Part shown: positions 7,869 to 14,824 of the stretch, piece after piece
Layout: each line of letters starts with the position of its first letter
Position numbering within the stretch: position 1 is the stretch's first letter
Assembly (NCBI GenBank): GCA_035524955.1
Contig: DATLFG010000005.1
Location: forward strand, 1-64,000
Length of the DNA stretch: 64,000 nucleotides
Direction of reading: 5' to 3'
From: CAMLFJ01 sp035524955
Lineage (GTDB): Bacteria; Methylomirabilota; Methylomirabilia; Rokubacteriales; CSP1-6
Translations under genes and position numbers: made by a program
The notes under the pieces: generated by a model
Told to the model about the DNA's origin: nothing
The model's input: the letters and a program-made list of their open reading frames with translations, nothing else
Database searches by the model: none

Positions 7869-10031
7869 CTGAGCATCGACCCGCCCGACCGGCGGCACGG
7901 GGCAGACCCCCCGCACTGGGCGGAGCGGCAGTGGGCCCGCGCGCTCCTGGGCGGGCGTGGCCGGCCGGCCGGCGCGCTGCTGCTGGCCACGCTCCTGCTC
8001 GGGCTGCTGCTGCCGGTGCCGGGGCTCCGCTTGCTGCGCGCGACCGCCTTCGACACCTACCAGGGTCTCTACCCGCGCATCCCGCGCATGGCCCCGGTGG
8101 TCATCGTCGCCATCGACGAGGAAAGCCTGCGGGAGTATGGGCAGTGGCCCTGGCCGCGAACCTGGCTGGCGCGAATCGTGGGGGCGGTCGCGGCCGCGCG
8201 GCCGGCCGCCATCGGCCTGGCCATTCTCATGCCGGAGCCCGACCGTCTTTCGCCGGCCCGGCTACCCGGAATGGTGACCGGCATGGACGCCGACACGGCG
8301 GAGCGGCTCTCGCGATTGCGCGGGAACGACGCGGTCCTGGCCGAGGCGATTCGCGGGCAACCGGTGGTGCTCGGCATCGCCGGCCTCGAGGGCCGCGGGC
8401 CGGAGGCGACGACCGAGGTCCGCCACGCGCCGGTGCGCTCGATCGGCGGCGACCCCGCGCCCTTCCTCCGTCGCTTCGGGGCCACACTGCACAGCGTGGA
8501 TGAGATCGACCGCGCCGCGGCCGGGCACGGCCTGACCAGCGTGGACCTGGAGCGTGGAGTGGTCCGCCGGGTCCCCTTGCTGGCCAGGGTGGGCGACGGC
8601 CTGGTTCCATCGCTCGGCCTCGAAATGCTTCGCGTGGGGGAAGGTGGGCCCCCGATCTCGGTCCGCGTCTCGGCCGCGGGCATCCAGACGGTGGGGGTAG
8701 GCGCCTTCGTCGCTCCCAGCGAGGCGGACGGCAGCGCCTGGCTCCACTACACCCGGCACGACCCCGATCGCTTCGTCTCGGCGGCCGACGTGCTCGCGGC
8801 CCAGGCGGATGCGAGCCTCTTCCAGGGCCGCCTGGTGCTCATCGGAGTGACCGCGCTCGGGCTGTCGGATCATCTGGCGACGCCGGTCGGTGATCACATG
8901 TCAGGCGTCGAGGTCCACGCGCAGTTTCTCGAGAACCTCGTGGAGGGATCGCTGCTCTCGCGTCCGTGGTTCGTCCGGTGGATCGAGATCGGCTGGCTGC
9001 TGGTCGGCGGACTGCTTCTCATCGGGCTGGTGCCGCGGCTGCCGGCCCGCGCTTCGGTGGGACTCCTCGCCGTCCTGGTCGCGGCGATGGCGGGGTCCGG
9101 GCTGCTCCTCTATCTGAGGATGGGCGTCCTCCTGGACGCCGCCACGCCCTCCGTGGCCCTCGCCGCCCTGTTCGCCATGATGCTCGTGGTCACCCTCACC
9201 GAGACTCAGACGCAGCGTCGCGCGCTTCGCCGACAGGTCGAGCAGCAGCGGGAGGCGGCGGCGCGACTCGCCGGCGAGCTGGAGGCCGCGCGCCGGATCC
9301 AGATGGGCACCCTGCCGCGCGCGGCGGCCGCCTTTCCGGGCGAGACGCGCTTCGATCTGTACGCGATGCTGGAGCCCGCGCGCGAGGTCGGCGGCGATCT
9401 GTACGACTTCTTCCGGTTGGATGAGGATCATCTCTTCTTCCTGATCGGGGACGTCTCCGGCAAGGGCCTGCCCGGCAGCCTCTTCATGGCCATCAGCAAG
9501 GCGCTCTACAAGAGCACCGCGCTGCGCCGCCAGGGGCAGGTGGCCGGCATGATGCGCGAGGCTGACGCGGAGATCTCGCGCGACAACGCGGAAGGGCTCT
9601 TCGTCACGGTGCTGGCCGGCATCCTGGACGCGCGCACCGGCGAGCTCGAGTACTGCAGCGCGGGCCACGAGCCGCCGCTGCTCCTGCCGCGCGGCGGCCG
9701 CGCGCTCCAGCGTCTGGCCGAGGGCGGGGGCCCGCCGCTCTGCGCGGTGGACGGGTTTCCCTACGCGCCGGCCACGCGCCGCCTCGAGCCGGGCGACACG
9801 CTCTGCCTGGTCACCGACGGGGTCACCGAGGCGGCCGGGCCCGATGGCCGGCTCTACGGGCGGGAGCGGCTGGAAGCCCTGCTGGGCGGTCTCGGCGAGG
9901 CCGCGAGCGCGGCCGAGGTGGGAGAAGCAATCCGCCGCGACGTGACCGCCTTCGCCGGTGGCACCGAAGCATCGGATGACATCGCGGTCCTGATCCTGCG
10001 CTGGAATGGCTCCCTCTCCCCTCAGGGGTGA
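7869..10031 (+). CDS. CHASE2-domain PP2C (SpoIIE-type) phosphatase
   Basis: A membrane sensor phosphatase of about 720 residues. An N-terminal helix (about 31-50, ending LLLGLLLPVPGLRLL) leads into an extracytoplasmic CHASE2 domain (about 55-345), then three helices (about 370-435), a coiled coil with EQQREAAARLAGELEAARR, and a SpoIIE-type PP2C domain with the metal motifs GGDLYDFF, IGDVSGKG and LVTDGVTEA near its start, centre and end. The usual start codons begin only at GTG 8016, which would delete the first helix and misplace CHASE2, so I extend to CTG 7869 with GAGG 8 bases upstream; this start is uncertain. The last codons (SLSPQG, stop) come from a palindromic repeat. Likely target: a phospho-STAS protein such as 6520-6894. 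Confidence 0.88.
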   Translation: MSIDPPDRRHGADPPHWAERQWARALLGGRGRPAGALLLATLLLGLLLPVPGLRLLRATAFDTYQGLYPRIPRMAPVVIVAIDEESLREYGQWPWPRTWLARIVGAVAAARPAAIGLAILMPEPDRLSPARLPGMVTGMDADTAERLSRLRGNDAVLAEAIRGQPVVLGIAGLEGRGPEATTEVRHAPVRSIGGDPAPFLRRFGATLHSVDEIDRAAAGHGLTSVDLERGVVRRVPLLARVGDGLVPSLGLEMLRVGEGGPPISVRVSAAGIQTVGVGAFVAPSEADGSAWLHYTRHDPDRFVSAADVLAAQADASLFQGRLVLIGVTALGLSDHLATPVGDHMSGVEVHAQFLENLVEGSLLSRPWFVRWIEIGWLLVGGLLLIGLVPRLPARASVGLLAVLVAAMAGSGLLLYLRMGVLLDAATPSVALAALFAMMLVVTLTETQTQRRALRRQVEQQREAAARLAGELEAARRIQMGTLPRAAAAFPGETRFDLYAMLEPAREVGGDLYDFFRLDEDHLFFLIGDVSGKGLPGSLFMAISKALYKSTALRRQGQVAGMMREADAEISRDNAEGLFVTVLAGILDARTGELEYCSAGHEPPLLLPRGGRALQRLAEGGGPPLCAVDGFPYAPATRRLEPGDTLCLVTDGVTEAAGPDGRLYGRERLEALLGGLGEAASAAEVGEAIRRDVTAFAGGTEASDDIAVLILRWNGSLSPQG

Positions 10032-10082
10032 GGGCAGCCCGCATCCCCCTCTCCCCTCAGGGGAGAGGGCAGGGTGAGGGGT
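10012..10082. repeat. Dispersed palindrome, family A (double copy)
   Basis: Two units of the form CCCTCTCCCC-TCA-GGGG(A/T)GAGGG followed by a GGGCAGGGTGAGGGG tail. The second unit is a near-perfect stem. Related units occur at 18582, 19421, 19482, 24538 and 62688. The left unit supplies the C-terminal codons and the TGA stop (10029-10031) of the phosphatase gene. Confidence 0.75.
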
Positions 10083-10099
10083 GGTCTACCGCACGCGGC

Positions 10100-10699
10100 C
10101 TACCGCACGTTGATCTCCACGCGCCGATTGCGCGCCTCGGCCACCTCATCCGCGGTGGGCACGAGCGGCTCGCGCTCCCCGCGCCCCGCCACGCGGATCC
10201 GATCCGCCGCGATGCCCACCTTCACCAGCACGTCGCGCACCCGCTCGGCGCGCCGGAGCGAGAGCGTGTCGTTGTAGGTGACGGCGCCCACCCGGTCGGT
10301 GTGGCCGATGACCACGATCTCCGGCGCCGGCCGCCGAGCGATCTCGTCCACGATGCGGTCGAGGAGCTGACGCGAGTCCGGGGTCAGCTCGTCCCGGGCC
10401 TCGAGGAAGTAGAGGATGAAGGAGGTCGGCCGCCCCGGCTGCGCATCCAGCGCGGCGCCGAAGGCCTGGCGGGCCTCCTGCTCGGTGATCGCGCCCGCCG
10501 CCACGCGGCCGGGCTCCGTCACCCGCGCGGCGGCGTAGGGCCGGTCGAGGACGGCCTGCCGGCCGCCGCTCTCCACGCTGAGCACGCCGGTCTGGCCGTC
10601 CTGGTCCGGCAGCAGCGCGTAGAGATCGTCGCGCATGGGTTTGGCGCAGCCCACCAGGAGGAGCAGTGCGAGCGCCGCGAGGGCGGCCCGGCTGACCAT
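10100..10699 (-). CDS. OmpA-family peptidoglycan-binding lipoprotein
   Basis: A 199-residue protein with a lipoprotein signal peptide (ALAALALLLLVGC, lipobox cysteine at about residue 18) and a C-terminal OmpA domain. The peptidoglycan-contact motif is seen as VIGHTDRVGAVTYNDTLSLRRAERV (written here in parts: VIGHTDRVG, then YNDTLSLRRAERV), with the terminal RNRRVEINVR typical of the family. It starts 14 bases after the FecR-domain gene stops and is probably co-transcribed. It probably tethers the outer membrane or an envelope complex to the cell wall. The middle segment (about 20-95) has no recognised domain. Confidence 0.88.
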   Translation of the reverse strand: MVSRAALAALALLLLVGCAKPMRDDLYALLPDQDGQTGVLSVESGGRQAVLDRPYAAARVTEPGRVAAGAITEQEARQAFGAALDAQPGRPTSFILYFLEARDELTPDSRQLLDRIVDEIARRPAPEIVVIGHTDRVGAVTYNDTLSLRRAERVRDVLVKVGIAADRIRVAGRGEREPLVPTADEVAEARNRRVEINVR

Positions 10700-10713
10700 C
10701 GCCGCGTCGCGCG

Positions 10714-11163
10714 TCAGTTCTTCGGGTCGCCGGTGCGGACGAGGAACTCGGTGCCGCGCACGCCCAGCACCGCGGCGGGCGTCTTCACCTTCATGGCGTC
10801 CGGCGACTGCTTGGCGAGCTTGCCCGAGACCACGGCGAGCGTGCCCTTCCTGAGCGAGCTCTCGAAGGAGCCCTGGTGCGTGGTCGAGTCGAAGGTGAAG
10901 CGATCGATCGCGAGCACGCTGTTGGGGCCCGCGGACAGCAGGCTGTTGTCGAGGAAGGTGATGCCCACCGACCCATCGGGCCCCGTCACGACCACATCCC
11001 CGGCCTGCACGACCGCGCCCACCGTGGCCGGCACCTGCTGCCCGGCCCGCTCGACCTGCACCGCGCCCTTGGCGACCTTGATATTCCCGGCCTCCTGAGC
11101 GCCCGCCGGCGCAACCCCGAGAGCCGTCACCACCACGACCAGCGCGAGAACGATGCGGTTCAT
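10714..11163 (-). CDS. FecR-domain secreted protein
   Basis: A 149-residue protein with a Sec signal peptide (MNRIVLALVVVVTALGV, cleavage likely after AGA) and one FecR domain: GNIKVAKGAVQVERAGQQ, then VVVTGPDGSVGITFLDNS and the closing VLGVRGTEFLV. In this stand-alone form FecR domains are periplasmic modules of envelope or signalling systems, not the TonB-linked anti-sigma form, which has a cytoplasmic tail that is missing here. The ATG at 11161-11163 is chosen because it begins the signal peptide. It pairs with the OmpA-like lipoprotein downstream. Confidence 0.87.
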   Translation of the reverse strand: MNRIVLALVVVVTALGVAPAGAQEAGNIKVAKGAVQVERAGQQVPATVGAVVQAGDVVVTGPDGSVGITFLDNSLLSAGPNSVLAIDRFTFDSTTHQGSFESSLRKGTLAVVSGKLAKQSPDAMKVKTPAAVLGVRGTEFLVRTGDPKN

Positions 11164-11490
11164 GCGGTCTCCTTCGCCCACGGGGATCGAGCTCCCGGCC
11201 TCGTCCGGCCGAGAGCGCCCCATCATAGCCCAAAGCCTCGAACCCGCCGGAAGAGAACTCCGGTCACCTCCCGCACAGACCCTAGCCAGAAGCATCCAGT
11301 CTTGTGTAACACTGGACGAGCACCAAGGGACCATGCGCAACCACGCGTCCCCAAAAAGTCGCTCCAGCCACATCCGCCGACTCCCCCGGCCGGATCATCC
11401 GCACCAACCCAGCACCTGGCCGAATTATGCAGATCTGGACACTTCTTGTTTGATGTACAAGGCGGCAGGCACTGCGCGCCGAGCGAGACC
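11164..11490. other. Intergenic gap of 327 bases at the edge of the accessory patch
   Basis: No gene is seen between the divergent FecR and NUDIX starts. A TATGAT at 11222-11227 (minus) could serve the FecR/OmpA pair. From about 11280 the base composition falls and AT-rich runs appear, marking the junction with the attC-bearing patch. I found no clear attC or integrase attachment site at this left border. Confidence 0.5.
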
Positions 11491-11919
11491 ATGAGGACCT
11501 GCGCGGGTGGGCTGTTGGTTCGAGGAGATGAGGTGCTGCTGGCCAGACGCTCGTCGGAGCGGCCCTTCTATCCCGGTGTCTGGGATATCGTCGGTGGACA
11601 TTGCGAGGCTGGCGAAGCTCCCAGTGACGCCCTGGTTAGGGAAGTGGAGGAAGAGATAGGTGTCACGCCGCGCGCGTTCGAAGAGATCGCTGTCCTGGCG
11701 GAACCGTGCCCAGCGGAGCACGGGGAAGACCGATATCACATCTTCTTCGTCACAGCTTGGGACGGCGGGGAGCCTCGCCTGCAAGGTTCCGAACACTCCG
11801 AGTTGCGCTGGGTGAGCCTCGAGTGTGCGTTGGGTCTGCCGCTTGCCCATCCTGGATATGGCGAGCTTTTCAGCGCAGCGCTGGGCCACGGCTATCAACG
11901 CACCAAGAGGGACATCTAA
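11491..11919 (+). CDS. NUDIX hydrolase (cassette gene)
   Basis: A 142-residue NUDIX protein that would cleave a nucleoside diphosphate linked to another group. The Nudix box is complete: GHCEAGEAPSDALVREVEEE at about 37-56 followed by IG. The start ATG at 11491 follows a weak ribosome site (GAGCGAGACC). The stop TAA (11917-11919) lies inside the first conserved box of an attC-like site, as is usual for integron cassette genes. It is less GC-rich than flanking genes. NUDIX proteins are frequent in cassette arrays; the substrate is not evident. Confidence 0.88.
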   Translation: MRTCAGGLLVRGDEVLLARRSSERPFYPGVWDIVGGHCEAGEAPSDALVREVEEEIGVTPRAFEEIAVLAEPCPAEHGEDRYHIFFVTAWDGGEPRLQGSEHSELRWVSLECALGLPLAHPGYGELFSAALGHGYQRTKRDI

Positions 11920-11984
11920 CCCACGTTCGAGCGGTCCGCTGGCTCGCATTCGCTCGCCGCGGCCGTTCAACGTGAACGTTAGTC
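11914..11984 (+). repeat. attC-like integron recombination site 1
   Basis: The 71-bp element starts with ATCTAAC (fits RYYYAAC) and ends with GTTAGTC (fits GTTRRRY). The inner parts, CCACGTTCGAGCGGTCCGC and GCGGCCGTTCAACGTG, are imperfect inverted repeats, so the single strand would fold into the attC hairpin with unpaired bases. It follows a cassette-type gene and precedes the next one by 10 bases. Confidence 0.8.
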
Positions 11985-11994
11985 GGAACTGAAG

Positions 11995-12312
11995 ATGAAC
12001 TACGAGGATCAGTTGAAGGATTACCGAAGCCGTCGAAACATCCTGTGGATTGTCTTTGCCACTTGTGTGTCAGGGGCCCTGGCACTGTCACTACAGTGGT
12101 TGTTTGATTCGGAAGTTCCGGTCTCCGCGGTGGTAGCTGCCTGGATGATCGCGTTCGTGGTGTCAGGCGCCCGAATGAGTTGGTGGCCGTGCCCGCGTTG
12201 TGGCAGATCGTTCTTCAGCACTCTTTGGATGCAGAATCCGCTTGCGACGAGGTGTGTTCATTGTGGGCTACCCAAGTGGGCAGGGGACCCGGTGTATGGG
12301 GATGCGGCATAG
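11995..12312 (+). CDS. Small two-helix membrane protein with zinc ribbon (cassette gene)
   Basis: A 105-residue protein of no recognised family. Two hydrophobic helices lie at about 15-37 (ILWIVFATCVSGALALSLQW) and 43-62; the C-terminal part holds a four-cysteine ribbon, CPRCG at about 67-71 and CVHCG at about 88-92. It would sit in the inner membrane with a cytosolic metal-binding tail. It lies between two attC-like sites, in the position and orientation of an integron cassette gene. The start ATG at 11995 is close behind the attC end, so its ribosome site (GAAGATG context) is weak. Confidence 0.75.
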   Translation: MNYEDQLKDYRSRRNILWIVFATCVSGALALSLQWLFDSEVPVSAVVAAWMIAFVVSGARMSWWPCPRCGRSFFSTLWMQNPLATRCVHCGLPKWAGDPVYGDAA

Positions 12313-12321
12313 CGGATGTCC

Positions 12322-12384
12322 GTCTAACATCGCGTTTGAGGCGGACGCGCCGAAGGGGTGCGTCGCTCAAATCGGGTGTTATGT
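12322..12384 (+). repeat. attC-like integron recombination site 2
   Basis: A 63-bp element from GTCTAAC (fits RYYYAAC) to GTTATGT. The arms ATCGCGTTTGAGGCGGACGC and GCGTCGCTCAAATCGGGTG are imperfect inverted repeats with a short loop (GCCGAAGGG), giving a clear attC hairpin. It starts 9 bases after the stop of the preceding cassette gene. Confidence 0.82.
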
Positions 12385-12467
12385 CGGACAGTGCTCCGGG
12401 GACTACTGGCAACTCCGAATCTTAGTAACTCCGAATCCGCGAGTAGCGGGGCAGGAAGAGGTTACGC

Positions 12468-13022
12468 ATGCTCGACGTGGACCGCTTGATTGCCGACTGT
12501 CGTGACGCCGCTGCCGTGAGCGGATCGCCAGGTGTGCTTGAAGTTGTAGCGAGAGCCGTTGCTACTCCGGTAGAAGTTCTTAAGGGTCTGGGGGAACCGC
12601 AACGGGCGGCGGTCCAAGTCCTCCATCGATCGGCCGAGATTACCGTCTTCAATCTCATCTGGGGCCCGCGGATGTGTCAATTGCCACACAACCACGGGAT
12701 GTGGGCCGTCATTGGCATCTACACCGGCCGCGAGGACAACATCTTCTGGCGCCGGCCGCCGGGAGCTCCCGGTGGTCGGATTGAGGCCGCCGGCGCAAGA
12801 GCGCTCAGCGAGCGGGACGCGGTACCTCTGGGGCCTCAGCTCATCCATTCCGTGGTGAATCCGATCAAGCGCTTGACCGGGGCGATTCACGTGTACGGGG
12901 GTGACTTTTTCGCTGTACCGCGCAGCGAATGGGACCCCGAACATCTTGTGGAAGGGCCCTACGATGTGGCGAAGACGTTGGCTCTATTCGAGGAGTCCAA
13001 CCGTCTGTACCCACCGGCGTGA
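12468..13022 (+). CDS. Cysteine-dioxygenase-like cupin (cassette gene)
   Basis: A 184-residue double-stranded beta-helix protein of the cysteine dioxygenase type I-like group (predicted metal-dependent enzymes). The metal motif PHNHGMWAVIGIYTGREDN, at about residues 77-95, gives His-x-His and a downstream Glu; a third His is likely in GPQLIHSVVNP near 125. Family members oxidise thiols with a mononuclear iron. The ATG at 12468 follows AGGAAGAGG. It sits after attC-like site 2 and before a degenerate third site, so it fits the cassette array. Confidence 0.85.
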   Translation: MLDVDRLIADCRDAAAVSGSPGVLEVVARAVATPVEVLKGLGEPQRAAVQVLHRSAEITVFNLIWGPRMCQLPHNHGMWAVIGIYTGREDNIFWRRPPGAPGGRIEAAGARALSERDAVPLGPQLIHSVVNPIKRLTGAIHVYGGDFFAVPRSEWDPEHLVEGPYDVAKTLALFEESNRLYPPA

Positions 13023-13033
13023 CGTTACGGGCC

Positions 13034-13090
13034 GCATAACCTCGCAGGCGGGCGGACGCGCTCCGCGCGCCCCCCACCGCAACGGTAGGC
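13034..13090 (+). repeat. Degenerate attC-like site 3
   Basis: GCATAAC at 13034-13040 and GGTAGGC at 13084-13090 (one mismatch to GTTRRRY) bracket a GC-rich imperfect inverted repeat (GCAGGCGGGCGGACGCGC against GCGCGCCCCCCACCGC). It begins 11 bases after the cupin stop. The mutated right box suggests that it may no longer recombine. Confidence 0.5.
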
Positions 13091-13130
13091 CGACACAAGG
13101 GGGAGAGCATACGCGGATTGATCCCGGGGG

Positions 13131-13232
13131 ATGGCCTTAGGAAGGTTTGCGATCCTTGGTATCGCGCCATTCGTGCTGGCGTCAGCACACGCCGTTTTCC
13201 TGGCGCCCGCCGCTGAACGACAGCATCGTTAG
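13131..13232 (+). CDS. Very short ORF, signal-peptide-like, ending in an attC right box
   Basis: A 33-codon frame (MALGRFAILGIAPFVLASAH, then AVFLAPAAERQHR) that looks like a secretion signal with no mature protein. GGGGG precedes the ATG. Its TAG stop (13230-13232) lies within CGTTAGGT at 13227-13234, which looks like an attC right half (GTTAGGT) with no matching left half nearby. It may be a gene remnant left by cassette recombination rather than a working peptide. Confidence 0.3.
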   Translation: MALGRFAILGIAPFVLASAHAVFLAPAAERQHR

Positions 13233-13250
13233 GTCCGGGGAGGTCGCACG

Positions 13251-13670
13251 TTGAGCACACTTGCACCATCGTTCATTGCTGGCAGCGCGGCGATCATCAT
13301 GTTGCTCGGCCTCATCCACCTTCTGTATACCTTCTACGGCCCCAAGCTGCTGCCCCGCGACCGCGATCTGAAAGCGCGTATGCAGGAGGTGTCGCCTGTG
13401 ATCACGCGTGAAACAACCATGTGGAAAGCCTGGGTCGGCTTCAATGCCAGTCACAGCTACGGCGCCATCCTCTTCGGTGCGGTGTACGGCTACCTGTCCC
13501 TGGCGCACGGTGCGTTCTTGTTCCGGTCCCCGTACCTTCTGTCGCTTGGGCTGTTGCTGCTTGGCGGGTACGCGTTCTTGGGCAAGCGCTACTGGTTCAG
13601 CGTTCCGTTTCGCGGCATCCTTCTGGCAACGGTCTTCTATGTCATCGCGCTCGTCATCAGCTGGGCCTGA
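13251..13670 (+). CDS. Four-helix membrane protein of unknown function (cassette-type gene)
   Basis: A 139-residue inner-membrane protein with four hydrophobic helices at about 9-30, 65-85, 92-110 and 117-137. The loop between helices 1 and 2 has a conserved-looking block (FYGPKLLPRDRDLKARMQEV). It resembles small membrane proteins often found in integron cassettes and gene islands, but I cannot name the family with confidence. The start is TTG at 13251, supported by GGGGAGG 7 bases upstream. A downstream attC is not seen, so this may mark the end of the array. Confidence 0.72.
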   Translation: MSTLAPSFIAGSAAIIMLLGLIHLLYTFYGPKLLPRDRDLKARMQEVSPVITRETTMWKAWVGFNASHSYGAILFGAVYGYLSLAHGAFLFRSPYLLSLGLLLLGGYAFLGKRYWFSVPFRGILLATVFYVIALVISWA

Positions 13671-13740
13671 AGCCCGCGACGTTGGCTGGCGGCACGGGGA
13701 CTTGGGCGTTCCTGGAGACGTAAGGAGAAGGGACAGCGGG

Positions 13741-13986
13741 ATGGTCGATACGCGCGCAGAGTATGGCGGAACGATCCCCGAGTACTGCGATCGCTGTCTC
13801 GGGCCCGCATGGTTTGACGCGTTCGGCGATGACCTCGTGCAGCGCTTGCCCGGCCGCCTGGCAGGCGACGTCCTGGAGATCGCCTGCGGAACCGGCCTCG
13901 TGACCCGCCGCTTGCGGGCGCGCATCGATTCTGCGCGCCGATTGGTCGCCAGCGACAAGGCCTTTCAAGGCGGGAACCAGCGGTAG
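13741..13986 (+). pseudogene. Truncated SAM-dependent methyltransferase (N-terminal remnant)
   Basis: An 81-codon frame with a normal methyltransferase N-terminus: a lead-in EYCDRCLGPAWFDAF and motif I LEIACGTGLVTRRL at about 47-60. The homologous part stops at about residue 72 (RRLVASD) and ends in an unrelated tail, KAFQGGNQR. Motifs II to IV and the substrate domain are missing, so it cannot be active. AAGGAGAAGGG precedes the ATG. It lies at the right edge of the accessory patch, next to an intact methyltransferase at 13998 that is not closely similar. Confidence 0.7.
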
Positions 13987-13997
13987 ACACTCGTCGC

Positions 13998-14807
13998 ATG
14001 CCGGACATCTACACGAAGGTCAGGGAAGCACCGCCGCAGATCCTGGCGGGCCTGATGGCCGCCCTGGAGCTGCGCGCCGCCGACCCGCAGCAGCGGGCGA
14101 TGCTGCAGGCCTACCTGACCGACGCCGCCCTCCCTGACGGGGCCCGGGTGCTGGAGGTCGGCTGCGGCACCGGGGCCGTGACGCGCGTGCTGGCGGCGTG
14201 GCCCGGAGTGAGCGAGGCGATCGGGGTCGACCCCTCGCCGGTCTTCCTGGCCAGGGCCCGCGAGCTCGCCGTCGGCCTGAGGACCATCGCCTTCGAGGAA
14301 GCGGACGGGCGGGGGCTGCCGTTTGCAGGCAGCACGTTCGATGCCGTCGTCTTCCACACCACGCTGTGTCACGTGCCCGATCCGGCACTCATGCTGCAGG
14401 AGGGGGTGCGGGTGCTCCGGCCCGGCGGGCGGCTTGCCGTGTTCGAGGGCGACTACGCGACCGCCACGGTGGCCCGGGAAGCGGGCGACCCGCTGAACGC
14501 CTGCGCCGGGGCGTTTCGCGAGCACTTCGTGCACGATCCGTGGCTGGTGCGCCGACTGCCGGCGCTGGTGCGTGCGGCCGGCGTGGATCTCGAGTCCGTG
14601 CGCAGCCACGGCTACGTGGAAGCGTCCCGGCCGGGCTTCATGCTGTCGAGCTGGGTTGATCTGGGCGCGGACGCGCTGGTGGCCGCGGGACGAATCGGGG
14701 CCGACATGGCGTCGGCCCTGAAGGCGGAGGCTCGCCGGCGCATCGCCAGTGGCGAGTACTTCGGCCACATCGCGTACATGAGCCTCGTGGCGCGGAGGGC
14801 GAGCTGA
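13998..14807 (+). CDS. Class I SAM-dependent methyltransferase
   Basis: A 269-residue methyltransferase of the UbiE/Methyltransf_11 type. Motif I VLEVGCGTGAVTRVL lies at about 52-66, the acidic end of strand 2 at IGVDPSP (about 74-80), motif II/III at FDAVVFHTTLCHVPDP (about 114-129) and post-III at RVLRPGGRLAVFEGD (about 136-150). The product is cytosolic and the methyl acceptor is unknown. GC content returns here to the level of the main chromosome. The downstream gene begins about 17 bases after the stop, so the two may form an operon. Confidence 0.86.
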   Translation: MPDIYTKVREAPPQILAGLMAALELRAADPQQRAMLQAYLTDAALPDGARVLEVGCGTGAVTRVLAAWPGVSEAIGVDPSPVFLARARELAVGLRTIAFEEADGRGLPFAGSTFDAVVFHTTLCHVPDPALMLQEGVRVLRPGGRLAVFEGDYATATVAREAGDPLNACAGAFREHFVHDPWLVRRLPALVRAAGVDLESVRSHGYVEASRPGFMLSSWVDLGADALVAAGRIGADMASALKAEARRRIASGEYFGHIAYMSLVARRAS

Positions 14808-14824
14808 ACCGTCGCGAGCTGCAC

